Shown piece after piece: positions 57,801 to 64,000 of a DNA stretch of 64,000 bases. Each line of letters starts with the position of its first letter. The first letter of the stretch is position 1. The position numbers and the translations under genes are program-made. The notes beneath the pieces were generated by a model. It was not told the DNA's origin. It worked only from the letters and a program-made list of their open reading frames with translations, and ran no database searches. The stretch covers positions 1,116,001-1,180,000 of the forward strand of contig JADKGC010000001.1 in NCBI GenBank assembly GCA_016717205.1, read 5' to 3'. The stretch comes from Candidatus Flexifilum breve (GTDB taxonomy: Bacteria > Chloroflexota > Anaerolineae > Aggregatilineales > Phototrophicaceae).

Positions 57801-58829
57801 CTAAATCTGTTTGACACTCTCCCGCGCGATCAACTGCGTGCTGATCGTCGTCGTGATCGCCGCGCGCTCGGAGTCGTGCATGCGGTCACGCAGCAGCCGC
57901 AGCGCCATCGTGCCCATCAGCACCTTGTCGACGTGGATCGTCGTCAGCGCCGGAGTGACTTCCTGCGCCAGATCAATATCATCAAAGCCGATCACCGAGA
58001 GATCGTCCGGCACGCGCCGCCCGAGTTCGCGGGCAGCATTCAGCACGCCGATGGCACTGTCGTCGTTGATGGCGAAGATCGCCGTGATCTGCGGACAGCG
58101 CTTTAGCAGACGGAGCGCCGCGTCATAGGCGTCAATCCGTTCTAAGCGCGGGCTGTCCTCGATATAGGTCTGCTCGATCCCCCGTGCCGCCAGCGCCGCC
58201 AGATACCCGCGCCGCCGCTCCAGCACACTCGGGTACGCATCCGGGCTGCTGCCGATCAACCCGATGTGCCGATGGCCGTGATCGAGCAGATGCGTCACCG
58301 CATTGACCGCGCCCGCGTAGTTGTCGATCAGAACACTGTCAAACGCCTCTTGCGACGTGTAGCCATCAACCAGCACAATATTGCGCCGGATGCGGCGGCT
58401 GATGTCCGCGACCGCCTCCTCGAGAAACGCGCCGACGATGATCACGCCGTCCACCAGTTCATTGAGCAGCATCCCCGGCAGACTCTGCGCGTGGTTGCGC
58501 TCGTCCACTTCGAGATTCGCGTACATCAGGTTGATGTGCTGGCGCTGACATTCCCGCTCCACCCCGGCAATGATGTACGAGTAGAACGGGTTCACGATCA
58601 GGCGTTCGTGATTGCGGCGGCGCGTGATCAAGCCGATGGTGGAGGAGGTAGCGGCGAAGGGCGCATCAATGGCGACTTTCGGACGGTAGCCGAGTTCAGC
58701 CGCGGCTTGCAGCACGCGTTCGCGCGTATCCGGCGCGACATTCGCGCGGTTGTTGAGGACTTGGGAGACGGTGCTCAGCGCGACTTCCGCTTTCGCAGCA
58801 ATCTCACGCATCGTCGGATTCTTAGGCAT
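57801..58829 (-). CDS. LacI-family transcriptional regulator of the mannoside locus
   Basis: Start at ATG 58829 (MPKNPTMREIAAKAE); the open frame reaches 58895 but through the promoter and operator. The 342-residue repressor has the LacI HTH (TMREIAAKAEVALSTVSQVL) and hinge, then the sugar-binding fold: LLDHGHRHIGLIGSS, FAINDDSAIGVLNAA and LSVIGFDDIDLAQ. It is upstream of the beta-mannosidase on the same strand and divergent from the GH130 gene. A palindromic operator just after its promoter suggests autoregulation plus control of both glycosidases, with a mannoside as probable inducer. Confidence 0.92.
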   Translation of the reverse strand: MPKNPTMREIAAKAEVALSTVSQVLNNRANVAPDTRERVLQAAAELGYRPKVAIDAPFAATSSTIGLITRRRNHERLIVNPFYSYIIAGVERECQRQHINLMYANLEVDERNHAQSLPGMLLNELVDGVIIVGAFLEEAVADISRRIRRNIVLVDGYTSQEAFDSVLIDNYAGAVNAVTHLLDHGHRHIGLIGSSPDAYPSVLERRRGYLAALAARGIEQTYIEDSPRLERIDAYDAALRLLKRCPQITAIFAINDDSAIGVLNAARELGRRVPDDLSVIGFDDIDLAQEVTPALTTIHVDKVLMGTMALRLLRDRMHDSERAAITTTISTQLIARESVKQI

Positions 58830-58852
58830 CAAATTTGGCCAATCAAACAGAA

Positions 58853-58906
58853 TCGAACTTGTTCGAAAACTATTTTTACGATAGAGTTGAAGCAACAGTT
58901 TGTCAA
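58853..58906. promoter_or_regulatory. LacI promoter with palindromic operator
   Basis: On the minus strand TTGACA (58906-58901) and TATCGT (58883-58878) are spaced by 17 bp. Downstream, near the transcription start, lies TCGAACTTGTTCGA (58853-58866), a perfect 6-bp inverted repeat with a 2-bp centre. It is a classical LacI-type operator in the divergent gap to the GH130 gene at 58932. Confidence 0.78.
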
Positions 58907-58931
58907 GCCTTCATAGAGTAGGATCATACCC

Positions 58932-59939
58932 ATGATTACGCAATCCGCACCCCCAAAAGTCAAAATGGTTGGCCAGTCACTCCCCAATATTCCGTGGGAA
59001 GACCGTCCCGCGGGCAGCAGCGCCCCGCTGTGGCGTTTCAGCGGCAACCCGATCATCCAGCGTGATGCCACCCCCACGTCGAACAGCATCTTCAACAGCG
59101 CCGCCGTCGCGCACAATGGCAAGTTCGCAGGCGTCTTCCGCGTCGATGACACGCGCCGCATCATGACGCTGCACACCGGGCGCAGCGACGATGGCATCAA
59201 CTGGCAGATCGAACCCAAGCCGATTGAGTGGAAGTTTAGCGACCCCGAACTGGCGGAATTTCAGCACCGCTACGACCCGCGCGTCTGCTGGCTCGAGGAC
59301 CGCTACTATGTGACGTGGTGCAACGGCTACCACGGCCCGACCATCGGCGTCGGCTATACGTATGATTTCAACGAGTACCACTTCTTGGAAAATGCGTTCC
59401 TGCCGCACAACCGCAACGGCGTGCTGTTCCCGCGCAAAATCAACGGCAAGTACGTCATGTTCAGCCGCCCGAGCGACACGGGGCATACGCCCTTTGGTGA
59501 TATTTTTATCAGCCAGAGCCCGGATATGGTGCATTGGGGTAATCATCGCTTCGTCATGAAGCCGAAGGGCTGGCGTTGGGAGAGCACGAAGATCGGCGCG
59601 GGGCCAATTCCGATTGAGACGAGCGAGGGTTGGCTGCTCATCTATCACGGCGTGCTGACTTCGTGCAATGGCTTCGTGTACAGCATGGGCGCCGCCCTGC
59701 TCGACCTCGACCAGCCGTGGAAGGTAATCCACCGCGCCGCGCCGTACCTCCTGTCGCCGCAGATGCTGTATGAGTGCGTCGGCGATGTGCCGAACGTCGT
59801 GTTCCCGTGCGCGTCGCTCCACGACCCAGACACCGGGCGCATCGCCATCTACTACGGCGCAGCAGACACGGTCACCGGCATGGCCTTCACGCACATCGAC
59901 GATCTCGTCGATTTCATCAAGACGAATTCGGAAGTGTAA
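58932..59939 (+). CDS. GH130-family mannoside phosphorylase
   Basis: A 335-residue five-bladed propeller enzyme of family GH130. Visible features are NSIFNSAAVAHNGKFAGVFR, HRYDPRVCWLEDRYYVTWCN, which is the conserved Asp-Pro-Arg block carrying the catalytic Asp, GVLFPRKINGKYVMFSRPSD, KIGAGPIPIETSEGWLLIYHG and YYGAADTVTGMAFTHID at the end. The family phosphorolyses beta-1,4-mannosides (mannosyl-glucose, mannobiose or longer) to mannose 1-phosphate; some members are hydrolases. With the GH2 beta-mannosidase and LacI regulator it supports intracellular use of beta-mannan oligosaccharides. The exact chain-length preference is undetermined. Confidence 0.9.
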   Translation: MITQSAPPKVKMVGQSLPNIPWEDRPAGSSAPLWRFSGNPIIQRDATPTSNSIFNSAAVAHNGKFAGVFRVDDTRRIMTLHTGRSDDGINWQIEPKPIEWKFSDPELAEFQHRYDPRVCWLEDRYYVTWCNGYHGPTIGVGYTYDFNEYHFLENAFLPHNRNGVLFPRKINGKYVMFSRPSDTGHTPFGDIFISQSPDMVHWGNHRFVMKPKGWRWESTKIGAGPIPIETSEGWLLIYHGVLTSCNGFVYSMGAALLDLDQPWKVIHRAAPYLLSPQMLYECVGDVPNVVFPCASLHDPDTGRIAIYYGAADTVTGMAFTHIDDLVDFIKTNSEV

Positions 59940-59966
59940 CCGCACCCCGTTTCTCTGCGCTCAACT

Positions 59967-59990
59967 GCCCCTCTCCGTTGGGAGAGGGGC
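59967..59990. terminator. Hairpin between the convergent GH130 and DJ-1 genes
   Basis: A 10-bp perfect stem GCCCCTCTCC / GGAGAGGGGC with a GTTG loop. It belongs to the CCCCTCTCC repeat family and lies between two convergent genes, so it may terminate both. No T-run follows. Confidence 0.5.
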
Positions 59991-60038
59991 AATGCCGGGA
60001 CTTGTTACACTTCACGCCAATTTTGAGCTTGGCTCAGG

Positions 60039-60656
60039 TTATGCAATGTTTTCCACAATGGCGGCCCACGTGCCCAGGCGATCGATCCCTAAGCCACGAT
60101 AGACCTGTTCGGCGGCGTCCGCCGAGGTCAACCGCGCCAGCAGCACGAGCGCTGCGCGATACGCGACTAACCCGCCGTTCGCCGTAATCACGCGTTGATC
60201 GCTGACGACGGGCGCATCAAAGACCACGTTGATCTGCGGGAACTGCGCCTGCAAGCTGGACTCCCCACCGAACCACGTGGTCGCCTGTTTGCCGTCGAGC
60301 ACGCCCGCACTGCCCAGCAGAAACGCCCCGGCGCATACACTGGCGACATACTCAGCCGCGTCCGCGTGCTTGCGGATGAAGGCGTTCAATGCGGCGTGCT
60401 GCATGAGCGCATCGACATCATTGGCGCCGGGGACGATGAGCACCGTTAGGTCAGGCGCATCGGCGACGGTGCAGTCGACGGCCAACCGGATGCCTTCCGC
60501 TGTGCGCACCTGCGTCTGCGGCTCAACGCCGATCAGGAGCACACGAGCATCCGGCAGCAAGCCGCGCTCAATGGCGTTGGCGAACACTTCCACCGGCGCA
60601 ATCACTTCACTGGTGAGGACGTCATCAAAGGCGATAATCCCAATCGTATGCGGCAT
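60039..60656 (-). CDS. DJ-1/PfpI-family protein (GATase1-like)
   Basis: Start at ATG 60656 (MPHTIGIIAFDDV), with AAGGAG 7 nt upstream. The 205-residue protein has the DJ-1/PfpI fold: IGIIAFDDVLTSEVIAPVEV with the conserved Glu region, VLIVPGANDVD, the nucleophile elbow SVCAGAFLLGSAGVLDGKQA with Cys near residue 108, and TWFGGE. This is the branch often fused to AraC domains (GlxA-like), but here the AraC-type regulator is a separate divergent gene. The reaction is unknown; isonitrile-hydratase or cysteine-stress functions occur in relatives. Confidence 0.88.
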   Translation of the reverse strand: MPHTIGIIAFDDVLTSEVIAPVEVFANAIERGLLPDARVLLIGVEPQTQVRTAEGIRLAVDCTVADAPDLTVLIVPGANDVDALMQHAALNAFIRKHADAAEYVASVCAGAFLLGSAGVLDGKQATTWFGGESSLQAQFPQINVVFDAPVVSDQRVITANGGLVAYRAALVLLARLTSADAAEQVYRGLGIDRLGTWAAIVENIA

Positions 60657-60745
60657 ACTTGTCTCCTTCAGGCACATGTAGATATGCTTAGGATAGCAGT
60701 GCGCCGCTGCGCGGTCTTGTAAATTTCCGACATGTTGGGGGGGAG

Positions 60746-61549
60746 ATGATGCCGGTCAGCCCGGAGGAACGTTTAGCCCATCTCGGCTTCGTGCTCGTGC
60801 CACCAACGCCCGCGCTGCGTCCCTTCATCGCCTCGTATTGGGGCATGCGCCGGGCTCCCGCACTGGAGGTCGCGCCAGAATTCATGCATCCCGGCGGCGG
60901 CTTCGGCTTAGGCTTCGATTTCGGTGGCGGGCTCGCGCTGGATAGTCAACCAATCACCGATCCCGTATTTCTGGATGGCACGAACACAATCAGCCGCCGC
61001 ATGAGCTTCACTGGCGCAGTCGATGTGCTCGGTATCCGCTTTCACCCCGGCGCCGCGTATCCGTTTCTGGGAATTCCGCTGGTCGAACTGGCGAACAGCA
61101 CGGAACTCATGGGCGCTGTGGGCCAACGTCCACTCCTCCTGCTGCATGAGCAAATGGCTGAAGCGCCTACCCTCACCGCGAAAATCGCCCGGCTGGAAGC
61201 CTGGCTGTTGGCGCGCCTCCAACCTACTGCCTCGCCGTATGTGCTGCACTCGCTCTACCAGATCAAGCAGCACGCCGGGCAGCTTGACATGAAGCGCATC
61301 GCGGACGATCTCTACATCAGCCAGCGCCAGCTTGAGCGGCTCTATCAAATCCATGTTGGCATGACGCCCAAACACTTTGCCCGGCTGCAACGAGTCGAAG
61401 CCGCCCGCCTCGCTTTGAAGCAGGCCAATGGCGTATCCCTCGCGCACATTAGCGCGGAATTCGCCTATTATGATCAGGCGCATTTCACGCATGAATTCAA
61501 AGCGGTTGTCGGGCTTACACCGCGTGATTACCTGCGGACTCACCCCTGA
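60746..61549 (+). CDS. AraC-family transcriptional regulator
   Basis: A 267-residue regulator with GGGGGGAG directly before ATG 60746. The N-terminal part (PALRPFIASYWGMRR, ILGIRFHPG-like VLGIRFHPGAAYPFLG) matches the DUF6597-type sensing domain found in AraC regulators. The C-terminal double HTH is AGQLDMKRIADDLYISQRQLERL and HISAEFAYYDQAHFTHEFKAV (given in parts: FAYYDQAHFTHEFK). It is divergent from the DJ-1 gene, 89 bp apart, and probably controls it. Its 3' end overlaps the convergent secreted-protein gene by 10 bp. Confidence 0.9.
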   Translation: MMPVSPEERLAHLGFVLVPPTPALRPFIASYWGMRRAPALEVAPEFMHPGGGFGLGFDFGGGLALDSQPITDPVFLDGTNTISRRMSFTGAVDVLGIRFHPGAAYPFLGIPLVELANSTELMGAVGQRPLLLLHEQMAEAPTLTAKIARLEAWLLARLQPTASPYVLHSLYQIKQHAGQLDMKRIADDLYISQRQLERLYQIHVGMTPKHFARLQRVEAARLALKQANGVSLAHISAEFAYYDQAHFTHEFKAVVGLTPRDYLRTHP

Positions 61550-62814
61550 TACGACACGACCAGCGGATCGTCCAGCGCGATGATGACGGGTTCCAGGTCG
61601 GCGGGGCCGGGGGCCGTGTAGCGCACGCCGGGCGTCGGGTTGTTGCCGGGGCCACCGGGGTTGTAGAACGGCATATAGTCCCCCGCCGCCGGAATTTCCA
61701 CCGCGGTGATGCTGCGCATCGCCTCTTCATCACCGGCCAGAATGATGTCAATGTAGTTGTCGTGATCTTCCTCGTAGCAGTCATCATAGGCGATCACCGG
61801 ATGCCCGCTGAAGGTGAACGCCAGCCCACGTCCCAAATCCGCCAGCCCGATCACACGGATGGTGCCGCCGCGCACGGTATAGTTCAGTCCCACTTCTTCG
61901 ATCATGAGCGGTCGCCCGCTCGCCCGCGTCGCCTGAATACGGAAGTGATCTTCGTAGGCATTCGGTCGCAGACCGCGCACACCATCCGGCGAAAAGCCGC
62001 CGGAGGTGAACAAACGCAATCGATACTGGGCTTCCGCGCCGTACAGCGTGATCCCGTCATTCGGCATGTTCGCATTAAGGAACTGCACGCCGCCCTCGCC
62101 CTCCGCCGAAATGCGATTGAGCTTCGCGCCGACCAGATACGGCCCGGACTCATACGGTGACAGGGTCGACTCTTTGAACAGCCCGACCGCGGTGACCAAA
62201 CCGCTCGGCGCGACCAGCGTGAGCGGCGTCGCATCCGCCACTACGTCGACGCGCACCGCGTATTCCGCGCCCGCTTCACCGTTGATCAAGCGGTTGCCAA
62301 ACTGCCCGAACAGCACCACCACATGCCGTTCGTTCAACTCCCAATTGGGGTAAATGCTGGCGGAGTCGGGAACGACGGTCATACCTGTGTTCAACGTGAC
62401 GAGAAAGTCAGTGTGATTCACGGTGCTCGGCAGCACGGGCATGCTGAACACCACGGGTAAGCCGTCGCTGTAGCTCGTCGGCTGGTCAAACAGGTTGGTC
62501 AGGTTGTCAGCCGGAGCAGACGAGGTCAATACGCTGCGCGCCGGGTCCGCGCCCGACGAGCATTCGACCGTGTTCCACGCGCCACCCGCCGCCCGCACTT
62601 CCGCTTCGCCGCCGTCCACGCCGATGATATTGTCGAAGCCGTAACCCGCCGACAAAATTTCCGGCTGCGCCGACCAGATGTCCGCATTGACGATGATGTC
62701 ACGGTGCAGCCGTCGGAAGAGCAAACTCGTCGGGGCGTCCTGCGCGGCGACTGCGCCTCCCATCAGCAGACTTACCGCAATCCATCCGCCGAGCCAGCGT
62801 CGGGAAAACTTCAT
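61540..62814 (-). CDS. Secreted protein of unknown function
   Basis: A 424-residue exported protein, start at ATG 62814 with GAGGTGA upstream. A signal peptide covers residues about 5-25 (WLGGWIAVSLLMGGAVAAQ). The mature protein appears beta-rich, without membrane anchors, with two Cys in the middle-to-C-terminal part (AYDDCYEED) and one near VECSSGADP. The pattern GPYLVGAKLNRISAEGEGGV, DGITLYGAEAQYRLRLFTSG and HDNYIDIILAGDEEAMRSIT gives no catalytic motif I recognise. The Asp-rich ITLYG region and the late EEDHDNYIDI could bind calcium. It overlaps the AraC gene's 3' end and is otherwise alone. Confidence 0.78.
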   Translation of the reverse strand: MKFSRRWLGGWIAVSLLMGGAVAAQDAPTSLLFRRLHRDIIVNADIWSAQPEILSAGYGFDNIIGVDGGEAEVRAAGGAWNTVECSSGADPARSVLTSSAPADNLTNLFDQPTSYSDGLPVVFSMPVLPSTVNHTDFLVTLNTGMTVVPDSASIYPNWELNERHVVVLFGQFGNRLINGEAGAEYAVRVDVVADATPLTLVAPSGLVTAVGLFKESTLSPYESGPYLVGAKLNRISAEGEGGVQFLNANMPNDGITLYGAEAQYRLRLFTSGGFSPDGVRGLRPNAYEDHFRIQATRASGRPLMIEEVGLNYTVRGGTIRVIGLADLGRGLAFTFSGHPVIAYDDCYEEDHDNYIDIILAGDEEAMRSITAVEIPAAGDYMPFYNPGGPGNNPTPGVRYTAPGPADLEPVIIALDDPLVVSYQG

Positions 62815-62871
62815 AGGGTCACCTCAATCTTGCTGCTATGTGCATAAGCCCACGACCGCATGTTAATCCTA

Positions 62872-62897
62872 AGGACGAGACATGTCTCGTCCCTACG
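62872..62897. repeat. GACGAGACATGTCTCGTC palindrome
   Basis: A perfect palindrome GACGAGACATGTCTCGTC (62874-62891) followed by CCTAC. It is a variant of the GACGAGGCATGCCTCGTC unit in cluster 1 and lies in the gap between the secreted protein and the MutS-family gene. Confidence 0.65.
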
Positions 62898-62921
62898 AAA
62901 GCGGCTTTTGTCGGGACAAGG

Positions 62922-63061
62922 GGGTGTTGAAAAAGGTCAGATTCCGACCCCACCCCCGGCCCCCTCCCCGAATGGGGAGGGGAGACAACCGCCCTTGCAA
63001 CGCCGCCCCTCTCCCCGCTTGCGTGGGAGAGGGGTTGGGGGTGAGGGGTTTTTCAACACCC
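62922..63061. mobile_element. MITE-like element with 13-bp terminal inverted repeats
   Basis: A 140-bp unit is bounded by perfect terminal inverted repeats GGGTGTTGAAAAA (62922-62934) and TTTTTCAACACCC (63049-63061). Its inside holds GAATGGGGAGGGG-type and CCCCTCTCC...GGAGAGGGG repeat units. It encodes nothing. No target-site duplication is clear. It may be a non-autonomous mobile element, or a chance nesting of the repeat families in a larger hairpin. Confidence 0.45.
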
Positions 63062-63117
63062 TCATACCTTAGAACACCGACCTGTAACACGGGAGTCTGG
63101 CCGATTGTACCCGCAAA

Positions 63118-64000
63118 TTACGCCTCGCCGTCGATCAACTTGCGCGCTTGGAGCGCCGCCGTCAACTGCTCGTAGCTGATGCCATACTGCGCGGCGATCT
63201 CGCGGGCATAGCTCCGCCCCATCGGTGGCGACGGCACGATCTTGTAGCTGCGTTTCAGCGCCTCACCATCACCCTCGCTGACCATCACTGAGACGAGGCT
63301 GGCGACCGCGCTGTCGCCCGGCGTCTCCGCGTTGATGTTGGCACAGTCCGCCGCCAGATCGTGCAGATGCGTGGCGAAGATCGCCCGCGTGCCGAGACGC
63401 CGCATCACGCGGACGATGTCACGCGCGAGGTACAGGCTTTCGCCCGCACTCGTGCTGCTGAACGATTCGTTGAGCAGCAGCAGACTGTGTCGCGTCGCCA
63501 GCGTGAAGATCGCGTTCAGGCGGCGCGCTTCTTCGCCGAGCCGCCCGGCCTGCTGGCTGATCTTCTCGGCGACGGCGAAATGCGTGTAGATGCCATCGAC
63601 CGGGCTGAGGCGCGCGCTGGCGGCGGGCACATACAGCCCCGCCTGAAACAGCACCTGTGCCAAGCCCACGCCCTGCGAAAACACCGTTTTGCCACCCTGA
63701 TTCGGACCGGTGAGGATGAAAATGCGCCCCTCCTCACCGAACGTCACATCATTGAGCACAATACGGTCACGCAGATCAACAGTGCGACCTTCGCTGTAGA
63801 GCAGCGCGAGATTCAGGTTGTAGGCATCCTGCAGTTCGCCCACGCGCTCCGCCATCGGTGCGAGCGTCGGACGACACAGCGGCAGTCCACATGCCCGCAA
63901 GCGCTGAATCAACCGCGCCGCGCCGAGGTAGAACGCAAGGTCTTCGCGGATTTGCAGCAGAAAACCGATCTCGATCTGCATGTAGTCGCGCAGGCCCTGC
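63118..64000 (-). CDS. MutS-family ATPase, C-terminal part
   Basis: The frame is open to the window edge, so the N-terminal part is missing. Residues visible are the MutS core/clamp end and ATPase: Walker A ILTGPNQGGKTVFSQGVG (where MutS usually has GPNMGGKST), a downstream SPVDGIYTHFAVAEKISQQA, Walker B LLLLNESFSSTSAGES (where MutS has LxxxDExGRGTS), and AIFATHLHDLAADC. The conserved Glu after Asn (NES) is kept but the preceding Asp is Asn. The variant motifs put it in a MutS-like branch (such as MutS-related ATPases without mismatch domain I) rather than canonical MutS. Role in repair is inferred. Confidence 0.8.
   Translation of the reverse strand, partial: QGLRDYMQIEIGFLLQIREDLAFYLGAARLIQRLRACGLPLCRPTLAPMAERVGELQDAYNLNLALLYSEGRTVDLRDRIVLNDVTFGEEGRIFILTGPNQGGKTVFSQGVGLAQVLFQAGLYVPAASARLSPVDGIYTHFAVAEKISQQAGRLGEEARRLNAIFTLATRHSLLLLNESFSSTSAGESLYLARDIVRVMRRLGTRAIFATHLHDLAADCANINAETPGDSAVASLVSVMVSEGDGEALKRSYKIVPSPPMGRSYAREIAAQYGISYEQLTAALQARKLIDGEA

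Overview
The window looks like a chromosomal segment of a Chloroflexota bacterium, probably of the Anaerolineae or a related lineage. This is inferred from high GC, a giant Ser/Thr-kinase/LuxR/nSTAND/WD40 protein, many ABC peptide-type importers, two P450s and dense families of short GC-rich palindromic intergenic repeats; no rRNA or marker gene is present to prove it. No tRNA, rRNA, CRISPR array or intact transposase was seen.

Layout. 1-6 kb: the C-terminal part of a LacI-type regulator, then a very large kinase-HTH-nSTAND-WD40 signalling protein broken by one frameshift. 6-10 kb: three secreted proteins (an alpha/beta hydrolase and two DUF4397-like paralogues) that share a nearly identical leader and signal-peptide segment. 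10-13 kb: a multipass membrane protein, then a BNR/beta-propeller protein translationally coupled to a ThiS/MoaD-like ubiquitin-fold protein, behind a promoter with a LexA-like palindrome. 13.6-16.3 kb: an operon of a membrane histidine kinase and three single-domain response regulators. 16.5-18.7 kb: a P450 with its TetR regulator and a 16-bp operator. 18.7-23.3 kb: SnoaL-like, conserved unknown and SRPBCC proteins, an ECF sigma factor with a C-terminal NTF2-like domain, and a cytosolic TPR-histidine kinase.

24-37 kb: an XRE/MmyB-like regulator divergent from a long operon (SDR, substrate-binding protein, two permeases, two ATPases, hydantoinase/oxoprolinase HyuA and HyuB, SPFH/flotillin-like protein). 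It looks like an uptake and ring-opening pathway for a cyclic amide or peptide-like compound. 37-40 kb: an AhpD-like protein, an MFS transporter and a six-hairpin glycosidase. 40.5-45.7 kb: a glutamine-synthetase-like ligase, SDR, aldehyde dehydrogenase and an atypical P450, starting from a promoter with a strong palindrome. 45.7-48.7 kb: a Fur-family regulator divergent from a CbiMQO cobalt/nickel ECF importer, with two tandem operator-like boxes between them. 49-54 kb: a second peptide-type ABC importer and an M24 (Xaa-Pro) peptidase. 55-60 kb: a beta-mannoside locus (GH2 beta-mannosidase, LacI regulator, GH130 phosphorylase). 60-64 kb: DJ-1/PfpI and AraC divergent pair, a secreted protein, a 140-bp MITE-like element and a partial MutS-family ATPase.

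Four genes carry a single apparent frameshift and one pair of normally separate genes reads through as a fusion. Several of these breaks lie at G or GC-rich runs, so uncorrected sequencing indels are as likely as true mutation. One permease lacks its N-terminus exactly where an intergenic repeat cluster begins.
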